From: Scytalidium lignicola
Taxonomy: Eukaryota > Ascomycota > Leotiomycetes
Assembly: GCA_002812745.2 (NCBI GenBank)
Contig: NCSJ02000002.1
Span: 248,001-312,000 of the forward strand
Length of the DNA stretch: 64,000 nt
Direction of reading: 5' to 3'
The notes beneath the pieces were generated by a model. It worked only from the letters and a program-made list of their open reading frames with translations, was not told the DNA's origin and searched no databases. Position 1 is the first letter of the stretch, and each line of letters starts with the position of its first letter. The position numbers and the translations under genes were made by a program. Shown piece by piece: positions 1 to 12,806 of this stretch.

Positions 1-1011
1 GTTAACCCACCAAAGGAGATTGATGATGCAAAGGACTCCAAGCCAGATGACTGGGTTGATGAGGCCCGTATCCCAGACCCAGAGGCCAAGAAACCTGAAG
101 ATTGGGATGAGGATGCACCATTCGAGATTGTTGATGAGGAGGCCACTATGCCTGAGGATTGGCTTGAGGATGAGCCACTCAGCATCCCTGACCCAGAGGC
201 TGCGAAACCAGAGGATTGGGATGACGAGGAGGACGGAGACTGGATCCCACCAACCGTTTCCAACCCCAAGTGTGATGAGGTCTCCGGATGTGGCAAGTGG
301 GAGAAGCCAATGATCAAGAACCCCAACTACAAGGGCAAATGGACCGCCCCTTACATTGACAACCCAGCTTACAAGGGCGTTTGGGCACCACGAAAGATCA
401 AGAACCCCAACTACTATGAGGACAAGACCCCAGCCAACTTTGAGCCAATGGGAGCTGTAAGTTAAATCGAGCATTTGAGAGAGAGCACTGGCTAACATGA
501 TTATCAGATTGGTTTCGAAATCTGGACCATGCAGAAGGATATTTTGTTCGACAACATCTACATCGGCCACTCTGTTGCTGATGCCGAGAAGTTCGCCGCT
601 GAGACCTTCGATGTCAAGCACCCTGTTGAGAAAGCTCTTGAGGAGGCCGACAAGCCAAAGGAGTCCGAGAAGCCAGCAATCCAATCACCATCTGACCTTG
701 TATTCCTAGATGATCCAGCCCTCTATGTAAAGGAGAAGCTACAGCTCTTCTTCACCCTTGCTCAGAAAGACCCCATCCAAGCTATCAAGTTTGTTCCTGA
801 GGTTGCTGGTGGCCTTGCTGCCATTGCTCTCACTTTCATTGGTATCATTGTCGCTATTGTCAGCACAAGCGGATCAACTCCTGCACCACCGCCCAAGAAG
901 GCGGCTGACAAGAGTGCCGATGCTGCTGGTAAGGACAAGGCTGAGGCTACAACCACTGGAGCGGAGAAGCCCAAGGCTGAGAAGCGTAGCGGCAAAGGCA
1001 CTTCCTCGTAA
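1..1011 (+). CDS. Calnexin, ER membrane chaperone (5' end outside window)
   Basis: Partial gene entering from the left edge in frame 1. Exons are 1..456 and 508..1011. The 51-bp intron has donor GTAAGT, a CTAAC branch site and a TCAG acceptor, and joins in phase 0. Seen: the calnexin P-domain repeats, namely acidic type-1 repeats with the IPDPEAxKPEDWD theme (about nt 40-240) followed by type-2 repeats of the form GxWxxPxIxNPxYKGxW (about nt 290-410). A hydrophobic membrane segment lies at about nt 808-867, followed by a Lys/Ala-rich cytosolic tail ending at the stop. Calnexin is a lectin chaperone that holds monoglucosylated glycoproteins in the ER. The N-terminal signal and most of the lectin domain are outside the window. 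The tail has no obvious KKXX signal. Family assignment is secure. Confidence 0.95.
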
Positions 1012-2546
1012 ACATGATGGTATGATTGAAATGAAAGAAAAAGAAACAAAATAAAAATGGAATAGTCAATTCTTTTAGTCGCACAAGAACAGTGATATCG
1101 CAGTAGGCAGTTTCCGGGGCGCCAAAGCTTTGCATTTTCCAGCAGGTTCAAAATCATGTTTTTTATTATCCAGCGGCTTGGGAGAATTGTTTTTCAGAAC
1201 ACTTTTCCGCCAGCGGGTTTATGTATTCTAGGAAGCCTAAAATTTACAATAAGCATTGCGAGTCTTGATTGAAAACTATGTTACTCCATATGATGATTCC
1301 ACTTTAAATTATGAATGCACAACTTTACAAGACCCTATCAATGTTAAGCCATCACGTCGTGGTGAAGAGAAGAAGCCATTGTATAAGTTACTTAGGGATC
1401 TCATCACATGTTGGGCGGAATAGCTTCCTCCCCTCCCCGAGATCGACAGCGGGAGATCTACAAACGGAACGCTAGATATATATAGCTCTAACTAGAGTTG
1501 GGTCTTACAATACAGAACATATTCCCCCTAGCTCCTTTTTTTCAATATTACAAAAGAAATTTACTTTGAGAGACTTATTTTTTCTTTCTTTACTTTTCCC
1601 CTTTCTCATCCCTTCTTATTTTTGGGTCATCATTGGCTTATTTAACGGCGGGGTTGAATTTACTGCTATATTGTTGTTTTGATAGTAAGTACTCTGTTTT
1701 TTTTCTGTCTCAAACTTGGGTTTGATTACTTGAAGAAATATAAAGTTTTTGTCTCATCCTGAGCTAGTTTGAGCTGTACGTAAGTACATATAGCTCCGGT
1801 GTGATGGGAGTCGTAAGGCAAAAGAATAGGCACTTATTACAAGCAGAAGCAATAGTGGAGACTATAGCTGTGTTGTAATGTGCGTGTAGCTCATTCTGAA
1901 GAAAAAAGGAAAGGGTATACGTAGTAAACTGACACTAGTGAGTTGAATGATTCATTACCACCAATATGGAGCATGGCACTGGCACGAAAATTACCTCCAT
2001 GCAGTTCACGAGGTCAGCAGAACAGGTTCAAAAGATATGGAGACCCCGCCGTGGGTGGTATGGAGAATCCGGCCACCAACCTGAGGTATTTTCTACAGGA
2101 TGCTCTTTGTGATTTTGTGAGGTGGCAGATTCACTATTGCACCTCTGAGTCATGGGAATTTAATTTGCTCATTCACAGAGCATGTGAAGTATAGAATGGT
2201 ACGACTTTGACGCAGATCTCGTAATATAATCGTAACACCTAGACGTCTAAATCACGCGTTTAAACCCTCTGATCACTCTTAAAATTCCCAGGACCACTGA
2301 AGTGTGATGCATTTCCGTATTAGGTGATGGGTTAAAAGTAAGCATGGACAAATATTGGGAATTTGGAGTTGAAAAAGCGCTCCAAAACTGCGATGGCAAC
2401 CCCGGCACTGGGGATCTCAGGATCGGGACAGTAGAATCCCTGCGTATCCTGGACAAGATCTAGATTCTCTCCATTTTAGGCATTCTGCAGGTTGTGTAAT
2501 GACCACGTGCTGCTGATGATTTTGCCACAGTAGTTTTGTAGTTTTA
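1012..2546. other. Intergenic, convergent 3' ends
   Basis: Lies between the stop of calnexin (+) and the stop of the small coiled-coil gene (-). It is AT-rich with pyrimidine tracts around 1540-1620. Short open frames on both strands (for example 1943-2194 and 2247-2456) have no recognisable motif and no splice context. I see no gene. Confidence 0.6.
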
Positions 2547-3375
2547 TCATTTGTCCTCGGGCTTGTCTGCCTCGGAGTTCTTCAGTTGTTCGGATTCCTC
2601 GAGGCTTGCCAGTATTGCGTCTAGTTTCTTCTCCAGATTCGTCAGGCTTGACTCAAGGACTTGCGCCGTCTTTTCTCCACTAATGATGTATGAATGCGCT
2701 AATTAGTCTAAGGTCTTTTCGCGATAAATGTAGTATATCAATCCATTGGAACGAGAAAGACAAAAAGGGAAAGTGGCTGGAAGTGATTAAACCTCGTATT
2801 TGGTGAACCACAAGACCTGATAGAAATGACATGTCGTAGCTCTCCAAAAGAACTATCGGTAACTAGTCTTTATGCGGGAAGACGGACGAAACTGGGAATG
2901 TCTAGAGTGCAGGATAGCCAACCCGCAGCAAAGCATCCACATTTAATTAATGTGAGGATGATTTGCGAGCTCCAGAACTCCACACGGGGTTTGCAGAAGA
3001 TAGAAATAGCCTAATAGAAAGCAAGTGATCCTACCGTGCAAGATCCGCAAACGCCTAGAGATGAAGTGAGGTTAGCCCAAATGCAACTCAAATGATAGCG
3101 GCGACCCAGTGCGGGAAAGCCGTGGTTGTGACAGAATGCATCAAATNAAAAAAAGGAGACAAGGGAAAATGGGATTGTTGGGAAATCGCATGGCTAATTC
3201 GGAATTCTGATGGGCGTTTGCATGATGCATTTGCTTGGGTGGCGGAGTATGGACTCCGGCCCTGGCGCATCACCCCCTCAGTTGGCCGAAGTGTCTGACA
3301 TACCTGGGCCAGGTCCACATCTGAGAGCGACGTAGATGCATCTTGAGATGTATGGTTTGAATCCGAGGAAGTCAT
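2547..3375 (-). CDS. Small conserved-looking coiled-coil protein, 74 aa, three exons
   Basis: Not recognised as a named family. Reading the minus strand, exons are 3375..3304, 3054..3035 and 2679..2547. Exon 1 encodes a Ser/Thr/Asp-rich N-terminus and ends at a GTATGT donor. The middle exon is only 20 nt (CTAG acceptor, GTAGGA donor) and encodes AFADLAR; the Arg codon is completed in exon 3. Exon 3 encodes a heptad-like Leu/Glu/Lys stretch (core LTNLEKKLDAILASLEE) and an acidic tail ending DKPEDK. The phases fit exactly across both junctions (0 and 2), which is strong evidence for a real spliced gene. The middle piece connects the two halves as one amphipathic helix. No signal peptide or membrane segment. 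An N at 3147 lies within the first intron. Function unknown. Confidence 0.72.
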
Positions 3376-5645
3376 GGTTTGTTATATAATAGGTCAAGTG
3401 ACCGAGAGATGCAATGTGGGAAACGTGTAATTAGATGGCAAATAACTTTTTCGAGAGCTCGAGATTGATGACGACAGGAGAGTTGATAAGATCTTGATTA
3501 CATAAGCTCGGATAAGGTGGAGGTAATAAATTGGTAAGCCTTGAGTCTCAGGTTCCAGTTCAATTGTCCGAGGACTATTACGATAAGGTAAGACAATCGA
3601 CCGAACGCTTGGGTCAGACATTGACTCTTAGAAACCAGAGGGATGGAAAGTCAGGTTTGTTTGTAAGACAAGCATCCAGAAAAGATGGGGAACTTGAGAA
3701 CAACGACTGGACCCCATCATCTGTCTATCGTGGCTATGTGGCTGAGCAACTCTCAAAGATGTATTTTTGAGATCTTTATCTTCTCAGACATCCCGGAACG
3801 CGGCAGATAAGCTGCGTGGGTTATCGGGGGCATCCTTACGAGGGTCGATATGTAAGGCATAAGGCTGGAAGCGTGCACATGTGAATGCGCGGGAGAACTG
3901 TACATGACTGGTATCAGGTTTTATTTCCGTGGGCATGCATGTAAGGAGAAGGAAAGAAGAAGAAAAAAAAAAAAATGCCGAAACAATATTTTGACGTCCA
4001 CCTTTGCGGGACACAACACAGCCAATCCATCAAAGCTCAACACCGCCTATTCGCAGCTCACCTGGGCATAGATCTTATTAAAATAGCGTCATACAGGGAA
4101 TTAAAAACATCAGGATCAAGAAAGAAGTGGACGGTCGGAAAATAAAGCAGCTAAGGTACTTCCGTACCTGGGTACGTGCAAGACACGACTAGACACGGCT
4201 AGAGAGGACTACAGTAGACAGGATCGAAGTAAGGCTGACCCGCGGTCCTTGGCAGAGGTGTTGGAGATGGAGTTTTAACGAGGCGCGATAGACTAAAAGT
4301 TAAGGGGAGCTGGGGAGCTGGGGGAAGAACGGGAGGATCTGCATTGTAGCGGCCCACGGCAGTTTTCGGTAGTTGATGCGACAACAGTTTGAGATCGGAC
4401 TACTTGTGGGATTCNTTTTTTTTTTGCGGTAATTCAGGAAGCGTCTCCGAAGGATTGACAGGGCCATCGCAACCAATACCGTATTGTATCGTATCGTACA
4501 GAACAGTACAGTACAGTGTTCATCAATGGAGGAGCGGACCCGATCGCAGGTGCGCGCTCTTTTCAGACGATAAGAGGACATTTTATTTTGGGGTGTGGGG
4601 GGAGAGGGTGGCCAGACCCCTCGATCGACGATGTCCATGGGATGCAGCCAGCATGGAGGATTTGGGTTTAACTATTACTGTACAGTACTTTTTCGTACTG
4701 TGCTGTAATTGTTATTTCCGGTACCGGTCTGTATGCGTGTCTCCTGAACATCGCCGTTCCCCGTCATGGGATAGTGGGAAAGTAGCCAATTCCCATGCGG
4801 CGGGTGTGCCAATGGAATGATCACGAGCGCGCCAGACGTTGGCGACCACTGGCGCCAAGGGCCCGGTTGCTGCTGTTTCACCGACGTCCGAGTCTGGCAA
4901 CGCACGCGGGCTGGCGGCTTTCCTGATAGATCGGGCCACCGCGGCACTTTGGGATGTGTCCAGTGCGGCGCCAAGACCCGCGATGGGCAAGCCCTCCACC
5001 AACTTGCCGACCAACGTCCACGCTGCCACGGCTCGAGAGGCACGAGAGGCACGCGAAGCACTGGAAAGGTACGGGCGCTCTGGGGTGTAGTAATCATGGG
5101 CTGATGTCTGCAGCACGCGGCGCTCCACAGGCACGCGGTCCAGTGGCGCTGGAGACACTTGCTCTTTGCTCGCCCGCGGTGCCATTGCTGTGATTGGCTA
5201 CCACGCCTCGGGTGGGGATGGGAAGGGATGTGTGGCGGGCACGGTGGGCTTTCCCATCGCGCATTGAAAAGAGCCCTTCGGATCGTCATCGACTTCTTCA
5301 ACAGCCAAAAAAATACGGTACAGCACAGAGACAGAGAGACACAAGAGACCAGCTCCCTTTTTCTTCTGCATTCTCGCTCAGCGCGCCAGCCAGAACAGAG
5401 ATCTGCGTCGAGCACCCCAGCGACAGCTAACCCAAACGGCCAAAGAGCACACACAACACCCACACACTCACTCACACTCACGCAACACAGCGAATCGTGC
5501 GAATTCAATGGCTACGGGTGGGAAGGAGCTTATTCAGCCTGTCCACCTCTCGTAGCAAGCGTTTGGCCAGGAAAGCTCCACGCTGGTTTTCCGAGGAGAA
5601 GAAGTTGCAGCATGGTCAGGCGTCGAGGTCTTTCCTGCTATTTGC

Positions 5646-5692
5646 TCTCTCACTCACTCACTCACTTGTGTATATGTGTGTGTGTGTGTGTG
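5646..5692. repeat. (CTCA)n then (TG)n microsatellite
   Basis: About four CACT/CTCA units run into a TG dinucleotide tract (about 5675-5692). It lies in the long upstream region of the SAM/HMG gene. Confidence 0.9.
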
Positions 5693-6087
5693 AAAATGGA
5701 TTTCTGGTCGAGATCTCGCATGGCCAACTATCTACAGTATTATCGTTTCTGTGGGGGCTTTGCATTGGTGGCCGTCATATCGTATCGCAAAGTCCTGTGC
5801 GTTTCTTGTGATAGTCCTTATTTGTGGAGAGAAGCTTGTTCTGCCAATGTCCTAAGGCTTCAATTTCCCGTAAATTTCAACTAGAGTGGATTGTTTGGAT
5901 GCTGGATGCTGGGATCTGCTGCATACCGTACTTGGTAACTCGATAACTCGATGTCCTGGAAGAACTAACCTGCTTGTGTGTTGTCTTGCTGGCAGACTGC
6001 TCCGTGTAATTTTGTCCTCGGGGTTTCCGCCTGGGGGACCTACCCACTTCTGCAATCGCTCCCTACCGACAATCCAGCCCTGCAGTC

Positions 6088-6112
6088 GAGAGAGAGAGAG
6101 AGAGAGAGAGAG
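6088..6112. repeat. (GA)n microsatellite
   Basis: Uninterrupted GA dinucleotide tract of about 25 bp, followed by an imperfect GAGAGA/GACGAGAG continuation to about 6142. Likely promoter or leader of the SAM/HMG gene. Confidence 0.9.
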
Positions 6113-7929
6113 TCGCGCGAGGCGAGAGAGAGACGAGAGAAGCGGCATCGTCGTCGTAGGGGCCTTGCCGCCTTGCTAATCGCATGGCATGCCCAAAACT
6201 GTATGGCATGGCAAAATCGATGGCATGGCATGGCATTGCATTACAGGACGGACCGTACATTGCGTCGTGTCGGAGAGGGGTCCGCCCGCCGAAATCTGGT
6301 TCGCGATGGCTCGTGTAGTAGGGGAAAGGTCGATCAGCAGGCGCCGTCAACGACTTTTTGGTGCTTTGGAACACCACCCCCGGCTTGTCGCTGCTCGCCC
6401 ATGGTTGGACCGTTGCCCTTGGAGTCCTGGAGTCACTGGAGACTCCTGCAAGTCCTTTTTTTGCCAGTCCTGTGGAAAGTCGCTGCACCCCTTCTCCGGT
6501 AACCGACTCCAGTCAGCACCAGTCGCTTTGGCGACGCCTCTAAATCGGCTTTCCCTCCTTCTTCGAAATCTCCCATCTCGAATCCCGATTTGAGCCAAAT
6601 CCCTTTTGACGACCCTAATGATCTTCTAGTCGCAACCTGCATCTCTCCCCCATTAATTCTCCGTACTCCTTCATACAGGCACAAGCAACGAAGACGCCTT
6701 TTCATTCTCTGTAACTGGTTTTTGCTTTGATTCGGTTTTCTCTCTTTTTCCTCTCACCCCCTCCCCACCACTACTCCTACCACCAACCAACCCACTCCCT
6801 TCCAGCAACCTTTTTTTGGGGCTCGCCCGCGGAACCTCTTTTTACATTTCTCGCCCTCCTCCTGCCCCTCGCGACCAGCCAGACGAAACGACGCGAAACC
6901 TCACGGCGCACAAGGTTCTCCCGTTTCATACAGACGTCATACCTACATCTTCCCACGGCCGCCGTCACTTGGCTCTAGCAGCATTGCCCCAAGAATCTTT
7001 GGAAACCCAGTCATCGGGGCACGAACTCAGAAACTCCTCCTCGCGGCCCCAGCCGTGATCAGCCTCGGCCCCTCCTTCTTAGGTAAACTCCTTGAACCGG
7101 GCCATCCATTGGTATGCCTTTCGGCTTGAAGCAAGCATGGAACTGCGTGTGGATACGGAGCTTGGTTTATGTCTTGTTTTCTATCCACGAGCAGTCTCCA
7201 ACACCAACTTATTCCGAGACTCCCTAGCTAACACATTTGTTTGCGAAGGCACCCAATCCTAGAATCCAGACACACCTTGTCCTAGAGTTCCAGAGCTCGG
7301 ATTAGACTTCGGTTTTACGTTTTCCTCTCACCATCCTGCTTTGACGATCTGCACTCTTCCTGGATTTGTCAGATCGCTTGGTATTAGCTATCTCAGATTC
7401 TACTGGAGTTCTAGAAATCTTTGGACACACGATTGAGCACTAAATACGTCTCTTTCTTCGCTAGAACAGAACTTCTTTATTCTAATACGAGGACCCAGAC
7501 TATACGTATACATCCCGGCCACGAAAACTTTTCTTTTCTAGGAAGGCAATAGCTGTGTTACGTTTTGGACGACGACGCTTCTGGATACATAACGTCTTCG
7601 AGTGCTGAGCAAGAGTTCGACTTCCTAGGGGAGCTTAACCTCGTGTTATCTAGTTGCAGAAACTTTGAATCAATATATGAGGAGACGACCACGCGACATT
7701 GGGGACCTTGGTTCCCTCCATACTGTGTGACTAAGGTAGTACTGGATATCAGTTCTGCCAGATACCTTGACAGACGGGTGTGGCACAGCACAGCATATCC
7801 CGTGTAGAGAGGGGGACGGGAAAATCTAAGAGACTTAGGAATATACTTTCAGGAGGCCTGGGAGCCTTCTTGCTTTTAACTATTATCTTAATAGGACTGG
7901 ACGAGTTCGATCCAGCAGCAGCCTGCTGT

Positions 7930-9939
7930 ATGACTGAACTGGAAGACATTTTCGCGGAGCTGGGCATCTCTCAATACCTCCAAGATTTCCTCGACCAAGG
8001 ATTTGATACGTGGGAGACCATATTAGACATCACAGAGTCAGATTTGTGAGTCGGCAAATTCCATAATTGCAGGAAAATCAGTTCTAATAATCACAACAGC
8101 GATGTCTTGGGTGTTAAGCTTGGCCACCGCAGGGTATGCCTGACCCCAATTTTCAAGACCTGCAGTCGAACCTTTCTTTTCTAACACCTTACTAGAAGCT
8201 CCAGCGTAAGATTGCCAACTCGAGAGGACTATCATCGGATAGAGCCTTGGCATCTCCCGGTCGAGGGACCCCCAGCGATGATCGACAACTAGATGACTCA
8301 AAGTCAACAAGCGCAAAGATAGATAGTAGGGACGGCGGAAACAGTGTACAAGGAGCGAAGCGGAAGTATCGACGGCATCCAAAGGTTCGAGATCCGCAAT
8401 TCTTTATTTTTATATCCTTTTCTTTCTTTCACTCTAACAGTATTCCATTTTCGAGTTTTAAAACCACGCCGTGCGCGCAAATGGTATTGCCTAGTACTCT
8501 ACTAATCATGTCGTATTTAGCCTGACGAGAACGCCCCCGAGAGGCCTCCTTCCGCTTATGTAATATTTTCCAACCGTATGTGGACCCCTAATTCTAGATG
8601 TTGCACCTGAGGAGCCAGTGCATTAACTCGGTAACAGGAATGCGAGAAGACTTGAAAGGCAGGCATCTCTCCTTTACCGAAATAGCTAAGTTGGTTGGCG
8701 AGAATTGGCAAACGCTTTCGCCTGCTGAGAAGGAACCATACGAACAACAAGCCTTTACCGCCAAAGAAAAATATAACCAGCAGCTCAATGAATACAAAAA
8801 GACTGAGCAGTACAAAGAGTATGCGCGCTACCTGGCAGATTTCAAAGCAAAACAGATGAGCCAGCAGCAAGGTACGTTGAATAGTATGTGAATACGCCCG
8901 CTAAAGTCACATTTTTAATTCTTTTCTCTTCGAACTCGCTACTAATATATGGAAGGGGCGGATGTGGATGCGGCAAAGAGACCAAAGCTTGATGGTAATC
9001 TGAACAATGGGACGGCCAGTAACGTTCCTAGCCCACGCAGTACGGACACCATTGCTAGTCGCATGCGCGTTGAACCATCAGGGTCATCCACTGGCCAGTG
9101 GTCTAGTGCCCAACCGTCTCCGCCGGCTCAGATTACAAGCATGCCATACTTAACCGCACCGCACGTCTCGCCAAAGATTCAAGATTCACGTGCTGCGTCA
9201 TCTCCAGCTGTTCTTCCAGGTTATCGAGATTCTATGCATGGAGCCGGAGCCCAGACATTACCCTGGAGAGATTCCACGCGCGAGGATAATATTGCGGGGC
9301 CACAACAATCTGCCCGATATGGAGATAGGCAGCCAAGGTATAGCAGCGGCCTGTCTAATTCCGAGGGCCTCAATCTAGGAAATGCAGTGGCACACTCTCG
9401 TCGTACTACGTTAGGGCAGACACCTCCATTATCAACATCCGAATCAACCGCTTCCGGATCGTCTTCGAGTTCATTCTTCACACCAAGGACTCCAATGGAG
9501 CCGACCGTTGAGCGATCTCTTCATTTCCCCTGTCTATATCCTCAGAAATCCGCCGGCGGCTACGAAAATCAACTTCCACCTTTAAGACCGCCATCCTTAT
9601 CACCTCAATCAGCCATGCAAAGCCAACAACATTCACCAAGCGGTAAGTTATATACTATTCCGTGTTTGACAGCAGCCATACCCCGAGTTGTTAGATGCTC
9701 TGTGTCTGACTTTTATAGCTATCCCGCCTATCATGGATTTTCCTACGGCAATGGCTCCCATGCGCAACTATCCTGGGAGCAATGCTCTCCAAGCGTCGCT
9801 TATTGACAACCGCGAAGCCAGGATCCGAGACATGTTGTCCACTACTTCAACGGAAGATCACAATCTAGATCCCGTAAGCGCGCTTCTTAAAGCTGGAGAA
9901 ATTGTTAGTCGTACGAGCCGGAACCAAAGGCTCTCTTAA
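7930..9939 (+). CDS. SAM-domain plus HMG-box DNA-binding protein, 511 aa
   Basis: Seven exons: 7930..8045, 8100..8133, 8196..8384, 8521..8575, 8638..8871, 8956..9642 and 9719..9939. All phases close and give 511 residues. Residues 1 to about 60 form a sterile alpha motif (MTELEDIFAELGI start, VKLGHRRKLQRKIA end). A basic Ser-rich linker follows. An HMG box runs from about residue 114 to 190 (NAPERPPSAYVIFSN, then FTEIAKLVGENW and EKEPYEQQA). The remainder is Ser/Pro/Gln-rich with a short conserved-looking C-terminus (DPVSALLKAGEIVSR). HMG boxes bend DNA; SAM domains mediate self- or partner binding, so a nuclear regulator is likely. The start was chosen because the SAM domain begins immediately there. 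In-frame codons upstream (from 7780) include no ATG. Donor 3 (GTTCGA) is atypical. The gene lies behind a long leader. Confidence 0.88.
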
Positions 9940-10940
9940 CACAAGGTATTATTATCCCTCATGATACGCCTCTTTACGCCCCTCTTAACCTCCGTTCCAT
10001 AATCGGCCTTTTCATTGGTCCTTGGTTGGTTCTGTTTGGATTTGACATTCACGTCCGAGTCGTTAGTACCCGGTCCTATGGCAAAGTTCCTCCTACTTGA
10101 AAAAAGTCTTTTTATTGTTATGGTCACCATTCGGCGTCGGGAGTATTTGGACAACTACTTCTTGAACAATTCGACAAATATTCCCCATCATTGCCGCCCC
10201 AAATTATTGGCGTGACGGCATTANTTTTTTATGATTCTTATTTCAATCACTAGTGTTATATTCTTCTTACGGCCGATTTGTTGGAGATGTTGAGAATATT
10301 TTCAAGGTAGAGATCCTGGTTGCGTGGATTTCATTCATGCCATATTATCATATACGACAGATTGGGGGCAAGCGACCTCGGCATGACCCGGGGATCCCTT
10401 CTCTAGAAATGGAAGAGAATTTAGTTGGTCTTCTGAGAGTTTATATACGGTTATATTTGACTGAGATGGATTTCTCGCGACATCTCTCCAGTCCTGTATA
10501 TAAGGCTAGTTATTGTAAGGTTATTTTGCATCGTACATACAGCTAGTTACGAAGGCCACCATAATTTTAGAACACTTAGCGATTGGCATCTTACTGAGAC
10601 TTTTGGGCATCAGAACCTTATCTGCTAACTAACGAAAATGGGAATTAATGATGATGCACATGGATTACAGTAATAGTTAAACGCTAACCGAGTTTGGATA
10701 GCGGGGTAGACAGAAAAAGTTGTCTCACCGCCCTGGCTTTGGGTTTCAACGAATGGCATTACAGCGGGAGCGAGCACGTTTATAATTTTGCTGGTCCTTT
10801 GGTGATGGCTACCTAATTCCCCATTCAACTGCTTTCTTCATTTTATGGATTACTTAGCTCATTCCAAGAGTAGCCATTGAAAATAGATACATCGTCAGAT
10901 TACGAGCTTGGAGTTATACAGACAAACAAAAGTATCTGAA
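9940..10940. other. Intergenic between HMG gene and MRI1
   Basis: About 1 kb of AT-rich sequence with an N at 10224 before a T run. Short frames at 10253-10546 (+) and 10625-10828 (-) show no motif. It probably contains the HMG gene 3' UTR and the MRI1 promoter. Nothing else seen. Confidence 0.55.
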
Positions 10941-12423
10941 ATGGCTGGCCTCCAAGCTATCAAATATGTGCGGGGCAAATTAGAGGTTTTGGATCAACTA
11001 AGACTTCCACATGAATTTGTCTACGACAACGTCACTTCTTGCGAGGAAGCATTCGATTGTATCAAGTCCATGCGTGTACGAGGTATGTTTTAGCCACGAG
11101 CTGGTTTACTTAGAAACGGATTTCACGGCTGAGACATTTTGATCCAGGTGCACCAGCGATTGCGATTGTAGCAGCTCTTGCTCTGGCAGTCGAATTAGCA
11201 GACCAAAAGGACGGTATGTAGCGATGGAATCGTATCATATGATCTTCACTAATCTTAAATCAGGCGCAAATAGCAAAGAGGACGTTGTTACATATGTCAA
11301 CTCACGACTCGACTTCTTGATCGGGAGTAGACCTACCGCTGTCGACCTGTCTAACGCTATCAAACTCCTGAAGAGAACTGTTCAATCGGCATCTTTAGCA
11401 TCTACCACATCTGATGCTAACTTTGCTTCTGCTGAGATTAGAAATGCATACATCGAGGCAGCAGAGAAGATATTAGAGGACGACTTGACCACAAACCTAG
11501 CAATTGGGAGATATGGAGCAGAGTACTTGCGGAGGCAACAAGCTCCCGTAGTCAATCCTATAGAAGCGGCTGATGAGCTACGATTCTTCACCACAAGTCC
11601 ACCAGGAACTCAAGGAGCGCCAGATAGGACATACCGAAAACTCAGCGTCCTAACTCACTGCAACACTGGTTCCCTCGCAACATCCGGACACGGAACAGCC
11701 CTGGGCATCATCCGCAGCCTCCACAAAATGAACTACCTGGATCACGCCTTCTGCACCGAAACCCGCCCTTACAACCAGGGATCGCGTCTCACTGCCTTCG
11801 AACTCGTCTACGAGCAGATCCCTTCGACCTTAATAACCGACTCCATGGCAGGCGCACTCTTCGCTCGGCGAAAGGACGAAAAGAACATCTCGGCCGTGAT
11901 AGTTGGTGCTGACAGAGTAGCTCGCAACGGCGACACAGCCAACAAGATCGGAACCTACAGTCTTGCAGTCCTAGCCAAGGCGCACGGAATCAAGTTCGTC
12001 GTCGCAGCGCCAACGACCAGCATTGATCTAGAGACTCCGTCCGGGGACGCAATCAAGATCGAAGATCGAGCATCGCGCGAACTGACGCAAATCAGCGGCG
12101 CGATGGTGGTGATCGAGGGTGATCAACACGTCGTTGACACGAGCAGGACGGCGAGAGTGGCCATCGCACACCAGGACATTAATGTCTGGAATCCGAGCTT
12201 CGACGTCACGCCTCATGAGTATATCGATGCTATTATTACCGAGAAGGGCGAGGTAATTCGGAGTTCGAAGGGGACGTTTAATTTCCAGGCCATTATGCCT
12301 GAGAGGTGGGCTGCGCAGGTGGAAGGTAAAGGTGGTGAGGAGGTCCATGGACTCCGGGAGAATGGTGTTGGGAATGGGAAGAAAGAGGAGGAGAACATGC
12401 CGTTTAAAATGGACAATATTTAA
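10941..12423 (+). CDS. mri1: Methylthioribose-1-phosphate isomerase
   Basis: Exons are 10941..11082, 11148..11213 and 11264..12423, giving 455 aa. Converts 5-methylthioribose-1-phosphate to 5-methylthioribulose-1-phosphate in the cytosolic methionine salvage pathway; the fold is shared with eIF2B alpha/beta/delta. Seen: an N-terminal MAGLQAIKY start, the RGAPAIA motif across the first splice junction, the catalytic cysteine in THCNTGSLAT (about C202), and the catalytic aspartate in GADRVARNGDTANKIGTY (about D286), which identify the isomerase rather than an eIF2B subunit. Three introns' worth of sites were considered; only two introns are needed, both with GTATGT donors. The C-terminus carries an extra Gly/Glu/Lys-rich tail of about 35 residues beyond the usual domain. 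Convergent with the downstream Cdc6 gene. Confidence 0.95.
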
Positions 12424-12806
12424 TTTAAATTGGAATAATTAGCTATTGGATTTTTTTGACGTTTGTCTAAGGGGGCTGGTTCATGTTTTTTATGCATGCC
12501 TGGGCTTTTTTTTGGCTAGACTTGGTTGGAGTTATTGTGTGGCACAAATAGATTTTCTATAGGAAATAGAATAGTGATTGACTAACAAATTAACTTTTAT
12601 TCTCAATATTTAACTTAGTGCGTGTTATCTATAAAGCAGGATAAAAAACCGGAGCATATTGGGTATGCTAGATATATGCCTACAAGCCAACTCCTGATGT
12701 AATAATGCCAATGCAACTCTAATCCTACACTCCTCTATACAAACAAAGGCTAAATGCAAATCTAATCCAACACTCTCGCTATGCAAGAAAACAAGTATCC
12801 AATCAA
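12424..12806. other. Intergenic, convergent 3' ends (MRI1/CDC6)
   Basis: 383 bp between two stop codons on opposite strands. AT-rich and T-run rich, consistent with two 3' UTRs. No further feature seen. Confidence 0.6.

Larger units (their letters stand above)
3376..7929. other. 4.5-kb shared upstream region, no supported gene
   Basis: Divergent space between the small coiled-coil gene (-) and the SAM/HMG gene (+). It holds an N at 4415, GTAC-centred repeats (4490-4515, 4677-4700), a locally GC-rich block at about 4820-5240, and microsatellites at 5646-5692 and 6088-6112. The part from about 6540 to 7929 is pyrimidine-rich with several upstream ATGs, as expected for a long 5' leader of the HMG gene. 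Overlapping open frames on both strands in the GC-rich block show no domain and no consistent splicing. Confidence 0.55.

Noticed and set aside
4675..5508. Long overlapping frames on both strands in GC-rich DNA
   Set aside because: GC-rich sequence keeps many frames open by chance. The products are Ala/Arg-rich without motifs.
7780..7929. In-frame extension of the SAM/HMG protein with a hydrophobic stretch
   Set aside because: No ATG in the extension; the SAM domain begins immediately after the Met at 7930, so this is leader sequence.
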